From NCBI GenBank assembly GCA_963966185.1, contig CAWZYM010000047.1, positions 321,501-385,500 on the forward strand: a stretch of 64,000 bases of DNA. Direction: 5' to 3'. The notes beneath the pieces were generated by a model. It was given only the letters and a program-made list of their open reading frames with translations, ran no database searches and was not told the DNA's origin. Below, in pieces: positions 1 to 14,309 of this stretch. The first letter of the stretch is position 1. Each line of letters opens with the position of its first letter. Both the position numbers and the translations under genes were made by a program. The stretch is from Rhabditoides inermis (Eukaryota; Nematoda; Chromadorea; Rhabditida; Rhabditidae).

Positions 1-537
1 TTTAGCGTTAAGCGTTTTTGAAACCATGAAGTTATGCATTCAAAAATGATACAGCGCAGTCAACATAGTTATGAATCAAGAGATGGACAAGAGATAAATT
101 AGTTACTTATCAAAAAGTCAAGTATATAAGCATGGTACAGAATCGAAAACAGCAATACACATGATACACCTTCTTCTTAAATCTGAAAATTTCCAAACAT
201 GTGATACAAGTATCAATAGATAATTTCAAATCACTCACATTTTTACTTTTCAGATGGGAGATCGACACATCTGCGAAACGCGTCCTGAAGTAGAAAATAG
301 TTCTCATTTCAGTCTAATTTTCTAAATACTCGTACATATACATACGTTACACGCATCCAATTCAACTTTTTTACCGTAAAATATCATTATAATCATTGTG
401 AGAGAGCATTGGGAAAAATAGGTTATAAGGAAGGAAGTGGGTAAATGAGGAAGGAGGAAATCCGCGCGGCGGTGTATCTCGAATGTGCACTGAGACTGGA
501 GAGGAAAGTGACATTTGTCGAGTTTCGGGTGGGAACG

Positions 538-612
<75 letters not shown>

Positions 613-621
613 AGAGAGATG

Positions 622-676
<55 letters not shown>

Positions 677-1066
677 AGAAAGAGAGAATAGAGGATGTAT
701 GTGGTGTTCGAGAGGGAAGAGAAATGACCGCGAGCATTCGAACACACACAAAAAAGATAAGACAAAGGAAGAAGACTGAGATTCGGGAGAGACTGGCCGA
801 AAAAAGACTATGCATTGAATAAGTAGGTTCGCGGAAATGAAATGGAAGGGTTCGATGCATCATATCACACATTCAAACTCATGTCTCATGTGTTAACATG
901 AATTTATTATGTTATATAATACGTGTAGTATATGACTTCGTACTGCGCAGAGAAATAAATAATATGAGATAAGACCCTTCGCAATAGTATAAACAAAAAC
1001 AACTCTGATTGATTGATCGATTCTAAGTAATTGCACAAAGTTTAAGATTTTTTTAAGATTCAAGAT
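1..1066. other. Gene-poor flank with a purine-rich array
   Basis: No gene is supported here. The stretch is AT-rich unique sequence interrupted by an interrupted (GA)n tract at about 541-690. Open frames across the tract encode only Arg-Glu or Ser-Leu repeats and are artefacts of the dinucleotide repeat. Confidence 0.7.
541..690. repeat. (GA)n microsatellite, interrupted
   Basis: Near-continuous GA dinucleotides with a few GAAA and GATG interruptions. It is the first of about thirty GA/CT arrays in this window and lies outside any recognisable gene. Confidence 0.95.
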
Positions 1067-1373
1067 TGTTAAAGGGAGTGTACACTCTGAATTTCAAGGT
1101 TGAGTTAGCACCGGGATGTGAAAATATGAGGAAAATGATGCACTTTTGTCAATACGATGAAAAAAAAGTCGATGAAAAATTCTGTTGAACATTGAAAACT
1201 GGCACCAATTGACACCAATTTCTGCATTTTGACACATTTTGCGCTAAATTTTCATCTATTTGTAGGTATTTTCAGAAAATAGTTGTATTGACAAAAATAC
1301 AGCGTTTTCATCATATTTTCACATCCCGGTGCTAACTCAACTTCGAAATTTAGAGTGTACACTCCCTTTAACA
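1067..1373. mobile_element. TTAA-flanked MITE, copy 1
   Basis: A non-coding element of about 300 bp whose ends are long inverted repeats of roughly 60 bp. The left arm begins TTAAAGGGAGTGTACACTC at about 1069 and the right arm is its reverse complement ending at about 1371. A second copy of the same family lies at 41643-41959. Both are bounded by TTAA, the target duplicated by piggyBac-type transposases, so this is probably a non-autonomous piggyBac-like MITE. Family assignment is inference; no transposase is encoded. Confidence 0.8.
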
Positions 1374-1820
1374 ACTTTTAACGGTATCACCAAACTAATA
1401 TCATTAGAATACGTATGTAACACTCCTATGTAACACTCCTATGTGATAGGACATAATTTGGTTATGAAGATGAAGACTGAAAGAACAAGGGATAGCAAAG
1501 AGAGGATAGGGCAATCTGGTCTTGAATTTCTTGCTTCTGATGCCGTCTGATTCGACGTTCTCGCACCCCCAGATGCGACCCTTGATTCCCTCGGTCAGAC
1601 AAACTGCAGAGAGCACGTGGAGTACGTCTACTGGAGAGGAACAGACCAGCGCAGAAAAGAGAGAGAGTGGGGCAACCTCGGAGGGCGGAGACACTGCGCG
1701 GAGCCCACCACCGGGGCCAGCGTGTGTGATAAATGCAAAAATTGGGGTGGCGCTATAGGCAAAAGCTGCAGGAGAGCAAATGGGAGAAAGCAGGAAAAAG
1801 CATGTAAGGGAGAAGAGGGA

Positions 1821-1866
<46 letters not shown>

Positions 1867-2087
1867 TGCCCTCTCACAAGCTGTTCAAAGGACACACAAT
1901 GAAAAGGGAACACGCAAAGATCACGGAGGCTCGAAGAACACAATGATAGTCACCTTAAGCGAGAGAGACAGTGGAAAATGGAGAGAGCGCCGAGAGCGAA
2001 AAGTGGAGAAAGAATAATACACCCACTCTCCCATTGCCGGCCGCTGTCGCTGCGTCTCCCGCCTAGATTTGGTCTATTCGATTCCCC

Positions 2088-2147
<60 letters not shown>

Positions 2148-2450
2148 AGTGAGGTATCCCGCGCTTCCTCTCCCAGCACACTCCACACTTCTTATGCACA
2201 ATGCACCACACAACACTACACCTGCCACGCATAACAGCAATAATTATGCGAACCGCAAGTAGATCAATTGACAAGTATATGGACACTCTTAATTAATCGT
2301 CGGTAGGCAGAGGGGAGGAGAGAATAAATGAAATTTTCAGGCAGCTGCGCGACTGAATGTATCGCTCTTTTTTCAACATACACACAATGCTCTTGTGTGG
2401 CGGCTCTCACTCCCAAGCAAGCATGGCCTAACGAGGCGTTGAAACCGAGT

Positions 2451-2488
<38 letters not shown>

Positions 2489-3735
2489 CCTCTCTTTCCT
2501 TCCTCTCCCTTTCTCTCTATCTATGTATCTATACACAGTACAGAGGTTGCGAGTTGAGATAGCCGAGTTGCGGTCTGTCACATCATATCAGTCTTACCTA
2601 TCAACGAGCGAGAGAACAAATAAGAGAGAAACACGCGGATATGTTGAGGGGAAATTAGCATACTGCTATGTGAGCATGGCTGCTTTTGGAAGGAAGGGCA
2701 TAAATAGTGGAGAGGCGAGAGGGGGCAGACAGTGAGAGAGAAAGGGAGGGATGGAGAGATGAATGACACGCTATATAAATGGAAGGCGGACCTCGGAAGG
2801 CAAAAGGGAAGAGCACAACGACAAAGTAATACGAGATATGGACAGAAGAGAGGAGCGGATCGCTCATTTAGAGAGAGCAAAGTGAGGGGAACGACTGCAG
2901 ACTGCACTACGCACTACGCACACTGATAAGAGCGAGATTAGAAGAGAGGATGAGAAGAGAGTAAGAGAATGGAGATGTAATCGAGCTGAAAGAGGGAGCG
3001 AGAGGACAAGAGATTCGTCGAATACTAACAATACTGCATACTGGGTAGTCGGTAGTAATATGCGAACGACAGGTGGAATTTTCTAGAATACTACGTAAAC
3101 AGCGGTGTACGATGAAATCAGCTGATTATGAGAAAATCAGTAAAGCGAAGATGAAGAGATATTCTAAGACGAGGCATATTTAAGAATCAATAAAAGACAG
3201 AAATGTTGCTGTTTTTGTCAATATGCGAACAAACTAGGTGGAAAATATGAGATAACGAGCAAAGAAAGAAGGAGGAGGAGGAGGGGCGAGGAAAAGAGAG
3301 AGAGAAAATGCACTTGTATACGGGAAGAAGACCTACGAATGCGTCGGCAGCAGGGAATATAATATCCAAATCAGCGTGGCGCCCTATGAAAAAAGAAGGC
3401 GCGGAGAAAGCACGACGAAAAGTTGTAAACATACGGAGAGGACACTCGAATCCACTGCACTGCCCGATATGTAGCCACCCACCCTGTCTGTTTCACACAC
3501 TCTCTCCCTCCCTCCCTCTCCCTCCCTCTTTCTCCCTCTCTCTCTCTCCCTATTTCTCTCTCCCTCCCTCCCTCTCCTTCCCTCTCTCTCCCTTCCTCTC
3601 TCCCTATTTCTCTCTCCCTCCCTCCCTCTCTCCCTCTCGCCGCTCGTCTTCCAAGATTACATTAGGCGCCCAGAGCGGCGGGCGAGCCTCGTCGCAGCAG
3701 CCGCGCACTCCCATTCACACTCTCCAAAAGACACA

Positions 3736-3784
<49 letters not shown>

Positions 3785-3999
3785 TCTCCCTCTCCCTCTC
3801 TCCTCTCAATTTCAACTGTACTGTTTCTCAATATACCACAACAACAACATCAACCAACGTGTGCGTTTTCGCAAACGACACACTAGAGATAGAATATGGA
3901 AAACAAGCGTCTCCTCTTTTCTCTTTTCTGCCGCTGTCATAACAATTTCGAGATTTACGCGCACTCCCCGAGTCAATACGAGATGAATTGGCGCAAGAA
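1374..3999. other. Intergenic, low-complexity rich
   Basis: No gene with splice-consistent exons was found. The stretch holds (GA)n at about 1829-1861, (CT)n at 2093-2144, (CT)n at 2455-2483, CT/CCCT-rich DNA at 3500-3640 and (CT)n at 3739-3782. Apparent frames consist of simple-sequence translations. Confidence 0.6.
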
Positions 4000-4001
4000 G
4001 A

Positions 4002-4282
4002 ATTTTCTTTGAAAAGTACTTGCGTAAACAGATGAACTTTGTCTTATCCCAATGCAGCAAAAGCACATGCATAGAGCGTTTACAAATACTAACACAAACC
4101 TGCACCTCTCTCTCCTCTCTTTCTCTCTTATTTCTCCTATTTGTGTTCACTGGTTAGTATCAACAGAACCCCCCGAATGCGCAGGTTTGTGTTAGTATTT
4201 GTAAACGCTCTATGCATGTGCTTTTGCTGCATTGGGATAAGACAAAGTTCATCTGTTTACGCAAGTACTTTTCAAAGAAAAT
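4002..4282. mobile_element. Fold-back element with ~103 bp arms
   Basis: The left arm (4002-4106) and right arm (4180-4282) are nearly perfect reverse complements separated by about 75 bp. The inner boundary motif TTTACAAATACTAACACAAA recurs at about 4918-4937, beyond the next fold-back, which suggests a composite or nested insertion. No coding capacity. Confidence 0.8.
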
Positions 4283-4490
4283 ATATGTCCTTTTGTTAAA
4301 TTTCATAGAAATTTTGAATATGTGCTGAATTATGACTATTCATCTGGATTATATCAAAAACTACTATCTCTCACTCCCTCTGTTCTCTCCTTCTCTTCGT
4401 CCCTTCTCTCTCTTTCACTGTTCCTTCTCTCTCTTTCACTGTTCTCTCTCTCTCTCACTCTCACTTTCTGCCCTTCTCTCTCTGTTTCTT

Positions 4491-4897
4491 TATAGGGGGT
4501 TCTTAGCTACTCGGTAGAGCCTAACGCTTGTTCGGACCTCTGCGCTCTCCGTGAAAGCACACTATTTCGTCTTCCACTCGCGTGTTCGAGCCTCTACAGC
4601 ATCGATAGACCCAAACAGGACCCTTGATCGAAGCGCGTTCGAGGCTCGATAGAGGGGTAATAGAAGGTTGATAGAGGGTGCCTCGAACAGAGGCGAGCCT
4701 CTATCAACCTTCTAACAACCCTCTATCGTTCGAATTGTGATGGGGATTCGTTGGGGTCAAACGCTCCCGTTTGGGTCTATCGATGCTATAGAAGCTCGAA
4801 CCCGTGAGTGGAAGACGAAATAGTGTGCTTTCACGGAGAGCGCAGAAGTCCGAACATGCGTTAGGGTCTTCCGAGTAGCTAAGAACCCCCTTATATC
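4491..4897. mobile_element. Fold-back element with ~130 bp arms
   Basis: The left arm (about 4491-4620) and right arm (about 4763-4897) are long imperfect reverse complements. The central part contains a second, smaller inverted repeat around CTCGATAGAGG-type motifs, giving a multi-level hairpin. It is flanked on the right by the same 20-bp motif that borders the 4.0-4.3 kb fold-back. Probably a MITE or Foldback-like element. Confidence 0.75.
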
Positions 4898-4937
4898 TTT
4901 CTGCTCTTCTATCAACGTTTACAAATACTAACACAAA

Positions 4938-5681
4938 TCTCGGCCGTTCTCTCTCTTCTTACTCTCATGTACCACAGATCACACGTTACGTTTCGGATCG
5001 CCGTTACGTTTCACAAAACGTTTTCCCCCACATATTTTCTCACTACCGTTCGGAGTCGCGCCTACTGCGCTCTTTCTCCTGGTTATAGTTGGCGGACCCA
5101 AAACAACGCAAACCCGGCGCGAATTAGACGCTGGCGGCGGCGGGGCGAACTACAATCAAAGTGCTAGTTGGAGAACACGCGCAGAAAACGCGAGAGAGTA
5201 CGCTTTCGGCAGAGAGTCAGAGTTACCGGACACGACACCCACCCACCCACCCACACGCTGGCCTCTCACCTCATGGGTGCGCGAGATCGCTCATAACTTC
5301 TTTCGGAGAAAAGATACAAAAATGCCCACGACCAATAATCTGTCCTACGGAACGGTGCGAATCTAACTAACATAAATTGGAAGAGTCCACATTGTTGTTA
5401 ACATGACCTTTGAATATCGCTTCTTGAAAATTCTGGCGCGAGCCCTATCCTAAGCCAAAAGAGAGGGCGCTGCGCGCCCTCTCTAATGAGAGGGAGAAGA
5501 ACACACGCGATAGGGCCATCATCAGAGCAGGATGAGACGGAGCAGACTGCTCCACCGACCAACTCTCGCAGCGAAAGCGGCTATTCCAGAAGGAGAGAGA
5601 GAACGCGTCAAAATAGGTGGGTAGATCGGAGCAATAAGCACGCAGAACAAAGGAGACCACCCTCGACGAGAGACGGGATCG

Positions 5682-5744
<63 letters not shown>

Positions 5745-6828
5745 CAGAGAAGTCTAGTCTCCCCGGACTAGGCGAAATCTTCTCTTTCTCTCTTCGCGCA
5801 ATGTGCAAAAAGTAATGGATTCGAGGCATGGAGTATAATGCGAACGGGATGCGAGTCATATCTCGCACTCCCAACGAGAAGTGATGTCCTCCCCTCCTCT
5901 CTCCTCCCTCCCTCTCTCCCTCCCTCCCTCCCTCCCTTTCTCTCTCTCTCTCTCTCGTTGAGTTGGAAGGGGCAAACGAGACTGGGTCTGGCACAACACA
6001 ATCAACACAGCCTGACCAGCGGTTGTCGGTAGAGGGTAGAGAGAGAGGGAGAAAGAGAGACCATTAGAGGTGACCTGAGGGGAGGCGGCTCCGGAAACGG
6101 ACGGCCACAAGTAACCCTCAGCATAAACACTCACCTCCATAGAACCACTCACTCCTCCTCTTCCTGTACCTTCTTTGCTCCTTCTCCACTCCTCCTCTTT
6201 CTGCTCCTCCTCCTCCCTTCACATTTATCAAACGATATCAGTAAAAAAGCGCAACGTAAAGCCATTTATCAAAATGCAGTGATATTACAATCAAGGAATA
6301 ACAAGCAAAAGTCTCTCGAGGGAAAACCGCAAAAATACGCAAAATCATATAATACACAACATGAAGGGTAACCAGTAGATACATAATCCGCATCTCATAA
6401 TAGAAAACAGGGAAGATGATATACAAAAGGGTGAGAAGCATCAAGGGCGGAAACCAGAGTCTTGATAGCACAATAAATAAGAGTAATAGAAAAGTAACAA
6501 GAGGCTAGGAGTAGCGTGGAGTACATTGCGAACACAAAGTGAGTTCAGATGTGATCGCTGAGCTGCAGGAATCCGACATAGAACTGTCCGACCGAGCGAC
6601 AGGCGGGCGGCAGAGCGTGCGACGAAAGGAGAAGACTCTCCACCAGCTGCGCCGCACACCTCAAACAACCAACCAATATCAAGCCACCATCAATCAATCA
6701 ATCAATCAATATATATATATATATATACCCGCTGGGCACGTCGATCAGTCCCACCGAAGAATCTTCGCCGTTCGCGCGAGGATCACTGCAAAAGATCATT
6801 TAGACTCCGCCCCCTTTCGCCCGCCCCT
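4938..6828. other. Intergenic region 3' of the UBE3D-like gene
   Basis: No supported gene. It contains a pure (GA)n run at about 5683-5741, CT/CCCT tracts at 5890-5957, a (CAAT)n plus (AT)n microsatellite at about 6690-6727 and otherwise unique sequence. The UBE3D-like coding region ends at 6829 on the opposite strand. Confidence 0.6.
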
Positions 6829-8903
6829 TCACCTGGCAGCAGTTTTGGCGTCGAACACCTTATAGAGCATTTTGAGAGCCGGGAACGGTGTCGCCACATC
6901 GCACTTGGGCTAAACGAAAAAAAAGTAAATTTAGTATGCGTATTGTGTAAACTATCCGTGAACCTACAGTATTCTCTTCTACACCCACCTTCTCGATGGG
7001 ACTTTGGCTCCTTTGCTTTGGCGAGACGCTGCCCTTTGTCTTCTTGCCCCCTCCCCCCTTGTTCGGAGTGGTCGCCTTCTCCTCCTCCTCCTTCTCCCCC
7101 TGCCCATCCTTCTCCTCCGATAGACCTCCACCAGCCAGCACCACGTACGAATCCAGAAGCCACAACTAACAAGAACCACATTACACAATACAGTACACCG
7201 ATAGCACAGCAGTGTACAGTGGCCAATCAACTGACGAGCAGGTGGGGTGTGGTGTCGTATCCTCGGATGACGAGCTTGAGGGAAGACTGCGACTCGCATG
7301 TCGCGAGGATCAGCTGAGCGAAGAACTGCTCCACGCACGAGAAACTGAACAAAAATGTATACACAAATACATCACACGACACCAAACAAGATCAAATGTT
7401 AGGGAGATTGTTTATGTTTACCCATCGATACAACTCACCGATCGTTCATGTAGACCTTGTCACCCATGCGCATCTCGCAGACAGTGTGGTGCAGATGAAT
7501 CATATCACGCTCGTCTCAAAGCAATCAATCAATCAATCAATCAATAGTAGGCATCCGACCATAACCACCACGACAACCCCTACAACAGCGACTCACTCTT
7601 CTGTTGCTGTCCGATCTGGGCGTCGCAGCCAGCACAGTTCACCATCTTCCCATCCAACACCACACTGCCCGACACAACACACTACAATACAGGAAATATG
7701 GCCTACAGTCTACAGTATACCTACCTCGGTATGCACGAGTGTGAATGAGTGTGCGAGGAGAGCCCTGTGTTTGTGGGCGGTCCAGTCAGAGTGGGCAGGC
7801 TTGTCGCCGACAGTGGAGCCGTGCGAGTGACCGTTGTGGCGAGACGGATCGCACGCAGCCCCTCAACAACACTTCCTCAACCTCAACACTACTGCATACA
7901 AGGTACAAGGTCAAAAGTTCGCCAAGCAAGAGACTTGTGGAATGATGACTATTTGAAAACCTACCGCACGTGTCACGGCAGTAGAAGTCGGCCGACTGGG
8001 AGGTGGTGAGCCAGTCGTCGGAGGGAAGCCAGCCCAGAGAGATCTCATCACTCAAACAACACCGTGACAACATCAACCACAACAACCAGCAGCCTGCAAT
8101 CACTCACCCCTCGTTGGCATCGACGAGTTTGTTGTTGCACTGCTTGCAGTGAATGTGGAGGGCGCCACTCGCTGACTCGGCCCACTCCTGTGTCGCATTC
8201 GACAGGGCAACGTCCTCAGCAAGCCGGTGGTACGTCTTCGGAACTGCAAACACATCCTCTCAACACGTACGACACTCAATAACTTTATACTCGTAATATT
8301 ACACACTTTATCCTCAATAAATGAAAGTACTACGTATGAAATGACGAATGATGGTGGGTTGAGTAACCCGAGCAGCCACACCCACCAATAGGCATGTGCC
8401 TCGCTTCGGCGTGCACCTTGCACATGAATAGACGCTTGTTGTCGGCCCACGTCGGTGCGCACACCTGACAACAACAGTCGACACAACCACAAACACACAA
8501 ACAAACAAACAACTCACGGACTGCGGCGTGAGCGCGAGCTGTTCGATGCGTGCTTGGAGGGGGGTGGAGGCGGGCTGGCGCATCTCCACGAAGTCTGCAC
8601 CCACGCGGATGATCGGAGGCGAGGTCGAGCTGCAATCGGTGATATCAAGTCTAGTCGCAACCTACTCTGATTCCACTTATTGTCTATATGGCATAGTGAT
8701 CCGGCTTAACACAGACACCGGATTCCCACCAAGAAACATACAACCCATTGAATGTGTGATAGTTGTCTGACATACTCGTCGTCGTCTTCCTTGTCGTCCT
8801 CGGTCGTCTCGGGGTAGTCGACGAAGAGCGACGCCAGCTCCGCGCGCGGCTTCAGCTCCAGAAGGAACGAACGCTCGCCCCACTCGCCCACGCTACACGA
8901 CAT
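6829..8903 (-). CDS. ube3d: UBE3D-like HECT-type E3 ubiquitin ligase
   Basis: Predicted E3 ligase of the UBE3D (HECT_2) family, which binds E2 enzymes and transfers ubiquitin. Eleven exons join in frame into about 401 residues: 8776-8903, 8518-8629, 8386-8464, 8108-8243, 7965-8050, 7725-7861, 7597-7681, 7439-7514, 7236-7344, 6989-7165, 6829-6909. Family marks seen in order are an early CKQCNNKL pair of cysteines, WLPSDDW, a Cys/His-rich stretch, NCAGCDAQIGQ, the LILATCESQSSLKLVIRG block, LLLWLLDSYVVL, and a C-terminal LKMLYKVFD segment. Human UBE3D is about 390 residues, so length fits. The penultimate exon carries a Lys/Glu/Gly-rich insertion. A 3' splice acceptor (TTGCAG) 10 nt upstream of the ATG suggests trans-splicing. 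Several internal acceptors are TTTGAG rather than TTTCAG. Family call is by motif memory, not alignment. Confidence 0.8.
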
Positions 8904-9947
8904 CCGAACACTCCTGCAAGTTTGAGAGCTGTAGCAAAGGTCAGAATAGAGCCGGAACGCGAATATCTCTAAAAACGAAAGAAAATAGCGCAAAAAAGTG
9001 TGGCAGAGCGGAACGGTTGCCTCTTGGCGTGCAATAGAAAGGTTGGTATGCCCACTGATTGAGGAAATGAACTGTCCAAAGACATTGATAATCAACACAA
9101 ATAAACTGAAACTAACTCGAGAGCAAGAACTCGTTGTGCAAACAAGTGAAAAGTACACTAACACCAACCCCATGCACAAGATTTATACGTATAGCAAAAT
9201 CGCATTCTTCGATTATGGTATAACGGATCATTATACATTCACGGAAGCTGTGGTGAAGAAAATCTTCGATCACGAGATTTGAGCCGTTTTTGTTGAGTGA
9301 ATGGGATGGGGGAAAGGGGGCCGCGCCGCTTCGGCCGGTCACGTGAAATGTGTGATTGAGCCGAGGCCGGGCAGAGAGCGGGAGAGAGTGAGTCAGCGAG
9401 AGAGAGCGGCCGGCACTGAGCCGCCTCAAAAGGCGCGAGATAATACAATGCATATGTTCTTCTCGACCTTTCCCAATTCGCAACCCAAAGAAGATATAAA
9501 ACGGAGTAGTTGGAATTGTTTGCGGATCTAGTATTGTTCTCACGGACTGAGCAAGCAAACCCAGGACCTGCGTGGCCAGTCCGTCGAGTTTTCAGTTTGC
9601 CATGTCGTGAAGTGAGTTGAACAGGCCAAGAAGTCAGAAGTACAGTATACGCCCCACACACACACAAACCTCACACGGGAGCATGTTTGCACTGTGTGGC
9701 GAATGCGCATGTTCCCGCCGAACCCTCCCCTCCCCTCCTCTCACTCACTCACTCCTCTCCCCGCACCCTCTCCCCCCCCCCCTTCGGGATGGCGCGACCC
9801 GAGATTGGATCTTTGCGTGCGTGGCGTGTCCTCGCCCGCTCCATCCATCCCCCTTCCAATCCAGTCTGTCCTTGTATCCACTCACCTCCGCGTGTCATTA
9901 TCCACACCCCACACATCCTTTTTCATCCTCATTTCCCCTTTCCTAGA
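8904..9947. promoter_or_regulatory. Divergent intergenic region, ube3d / sterol methyltransferase
   Basis: About 1 kb separates two start codons pointing away from each other, so promoters of both genes should lie here. A TATAAA at 9495-9500 and CT-rich DNA just before the SMT start are the only motifs noticed. No coding exon is supported. Confidence 0.5.
9495..9500 (+). promoter_or_regulatory. Possible TATA box upstream of SMT
   Basis: A TATAAA motif about 450 bp before the SMT start codon in the divergent promoter region. Position relative to a transcription start is unknown, so this is only a candidate. Confidence 0.25.
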
Positions 9948-11990
9948 ATGTCGATCGATCTCACCTCAAACTTCTTCAAGCTTCTCCTCCACTTTCGCAG
10001 ACAGGATCTCGTGAGTCATGTTATCGCTTCATCAACTTTCAATGGTTACTGCTATATATGTCTACTCTACAACATTTACAAACTATTAAAGTTCGTATAG
10101 TATCAATCACGAAAATGATCAATACAGTATGCAAACTATAATGTATAGCACTGGTTCTCTTGTATATTCATCTGATCCTCTGGTAATCGCAACGGGGAGG
10201 CCTCATTTGCATGTCTGCACAAACAAACCCTCCAAATCACCCGCCCCTAACGCGTGTTTCGTGAACAAACATGTAGATTGAAACCCGACAATGACATGAT
10301 GAACTTCACTTTGCGAAGCTCTAAAATCGTAAATGACGTCACCGATTACTAGCAACACTGTCCGCAACACTGTAAAAGGGGCGGGTAGCCGCTAGCAGAG
10401 AGAGACCATAAACCGATGCCCATCTCCCATCTCCCCCGATGCTATCACCATCGATCGACCATGCCTATCACTTCATATTTCAGCCCTACTATTGCAGCAC
10501 AGCAAAATTCTGAAACTCTTTGACCACTTTAGATCTAATGTATTATTTGTTGAAGTTATGTGATTCTAGCCTGCCTTCTACAATGAACACCAGGAACTGT
10601 TTGCTGAGGCGAAGAAATCCGGGCACCATCTTGAGGTATGTTACGCCCCCAACGATACGTTTCACTCCAACTGATACGTTTCAGGTGACACAGCACTACT
10701 ACTCTGTGATGAGCGCCGTGATAGACGAGTACTTCAATGGTAGGCTAACTATACATCTCGAAACGTATCGGAGCACTTGAAATGGATCGGATACGTTGAA
10801 ACGGTTTCTTTTCAGGCAACTTTCACTTTGCTGCCCCGGCAGAGGGCGAGCAGTCTCTGGAAGACGCCCTCAGGGGACTCCACCACATCATCGGACACAA
10901 GCTGCAGCTGCAAGAAGGCACCGTACGTTGCACACGATGAAACGTATCCAGCGCACACGACGAGTACGTTTCAGAAGTGCGTGGACATTGGGTGCGGGAT
11001 CGGGGGAGTGATCCGGGATCTGGCGGGCACGGGAGCGGATCTCACTGGAATCACCATCGCCGGAAACGAGGCAGACATGGGTGAGCGACACTGGCGAACT
11101 ATCATAGAATGAGGAAGGGACAGCACTGGAAAAATGAACTGAAACTGAACTGAAAAAATAGTAGACATCTATGAAGTAGTAGACACCCCTATACATGTGA
11201 AGCTAAGGTAAAAAGGTAAAGATATCCCCCCGATTCAAGAGATTCATTCTGCGGAGGGAGTCGAAGGAGGTCTATGGCACTACACCATAGCCCAACGATT
11301 TTCCAACGACAGTATCTGGCCTATTTTCGCAATAATGCGCCCGTGGGTGGCCTACCCTGCGGGTTACCTTCGCAGCAGACTGCTACCAATTTATCACCAG
11401 ACTGCTACCAATTTATCGCGCCCGGGAGGAGGAAGCTAGTAAACAAATATCCAAATGACTGAGTAAACATAAACAATAACTGCGCAGGCAACGCGGAGTT
11501 GTCCCGGATGGGGCTGTCCGGTCGGTGTCGGTTGGTGCAGGCAGACTGCCATCACATGCCCATGGAGGAAGGCGCATTCGACGCCGCATATGCCATATAC
11601 TCACTCAAGTACTTCCCCAAGCTGGACCCCGTCATGCAGGAGGTCAGCTGACACCTCTCCCTCTCCCCCCCTCTCTCCCCTCTCATTTCACACCTCCCTC
11701 TAGGTCTCCCGTGTGCTGTCCTCCGGAGGCCGGTTCCTGGTGTATGATCTCATCACCACCGACAAGTACGACAAGGAGAACAAGGAGCACACAAAGGTGA
11801 ACAACATTTCTCTTCTTTCTCTCTTCTTTTTCCTTTTATTTTGTTTATCAAATAATGTCTTGTCCGCAGGTGATCGAAGGTCTGGAGTTCGCGTGTGGGA
11901 TGCCCTCCCTTCACACGAGGGAAGAGATGATACAGGCGGCAGCCAGACACGGACTCACACTCGAGAGCGACGAAGACCTCCAGACGAGTC

Positions 11991-12039
<49 letters not shown>

Positions 12040-12339
12040 CCCTCTCAGGCACCCCGTACCACTACTGTTTCTCGCACTCTCCCCTCTTCATGTGGCTCGT
12101 CCGCTCCAAGGCCATTAAGGCTACCATCAAGATGGCCGAAGCCATGCGCATCCTCCCCAAGGTAAACAACACAACACAAACAAGTCAACATACACACACG
12201 TAAACAAACAAACAAACAACTGCAGGGCTTCAAGAAGTTCAACGACGTCTTCCTATCGGGCACTGTATCGAATATCGTGGCCGGTGGAGAGATGGGAATT
12301 CTTTCAGGAAGCGAGTGTCTCGTGTTCAGAAAAGAATGA
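9948..12339 (+). CDS. strm-1: Sterol methyltransferase (SMT/STRM-1-like)
   Basis: SAM-dependent sterol C-methyltransferase. The family includes fungal/plant sterol C24-methyltransferases (ERG6/SMT) and the nematode STRM-1, which methylates C4 of the sterol A ring. Ten exons give about 331 residues: 9948-10010, 10570-10635, 10685-10739, 10816-10922, 10975-11080, 11488-11642, 11704-11796, 11870-11993, 12049-12161, 12226-12339. Visible motifs are QHYYSVMSAVIDEY, FHFAAPAEGE, SAM motif I VDIGCGIGGVIRDLA, LTGITIAGNEADM, VQADCHHMPMEEGAFDAAYA and the SMT C-terminal region. The ATG follows the acceptor TTTCCTAG by one base, so trans-splicing probably defines the 5' end. Intron 8 is a donor running directly into a (GA)n array. 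If the host is a nematode, C4-methylation is the better guess; substrate cannot be read from sequence. Confidence 0.9.
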
Positions 12340-12575
12340 GCAGAGGGGGGGGGAGAGGAATGAAGACCCCGTATGTGCATTATTGACACTGTGATACTCT
12401 TTGAGATGCCTTTAGCTGTTCATTGATATTTTGATATTGTGTCTTTGTGATCTGCATAAATATTCCTTAACTCATGTTATTCGTGTGATTTTGCTTTCAT
12501 GGTTGCACGCGCTTCCATCACATATCTCAACCTCTGTCCCTAACTCTTTCTTCTCATCTAACCCTCACTTACAGT

Positions 12576-13952
<1,377 letters not shown>

Positions 13953-14048
13953 TGTAAACAAATTCAAGAATTTCGTTTTGTTCTTCTTGCCAAATAGGAG
14001 CCATTTTCTGGTACAATAGGTCCTTGCCATTTGTGTGTTGTTCATCAT

Positions 14049-14054
14049 AATAAA
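14049..14054 (+). terminator. AATAAA polyadenylation signal of aspdh
   Basis: Canonical AATAAA about 97 bp after the aspdh stop codon on the same strand. No other gene on this strand is near. Confidence 0.6.
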
Positions 14055-14309
14055 CTTTACTATCAACCATCGCCCATCATAAAAATCTGTAAATTAAAAC
14101 ACACATAAACGTAAACCACCTACTCAAAATGTCGAGATTGCAAATCGTTTCTAAAATACCCGTATAAATGGAATATTGCGTGGAATCTTTGAGTAAGCAC
14201 GTGAGATTGCAGTGTGAGAGTGGAGTGAGTATGAGCGGGGATGAGTGAGATACAGAGGGAAAGCAAGGAAGAGGGAGAGAGAGGGGAGAGAGGGAGAGGG
14301 GGAAACAGG

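Noticed and set aside
445..822. Long Arg-Glu and Ser-Leu frames over GA/CT arrays (many places)
   Set aside because: They are translations of dinucleotide repeats with no splice or family support; the same pattern recurs at every GA array in the window.
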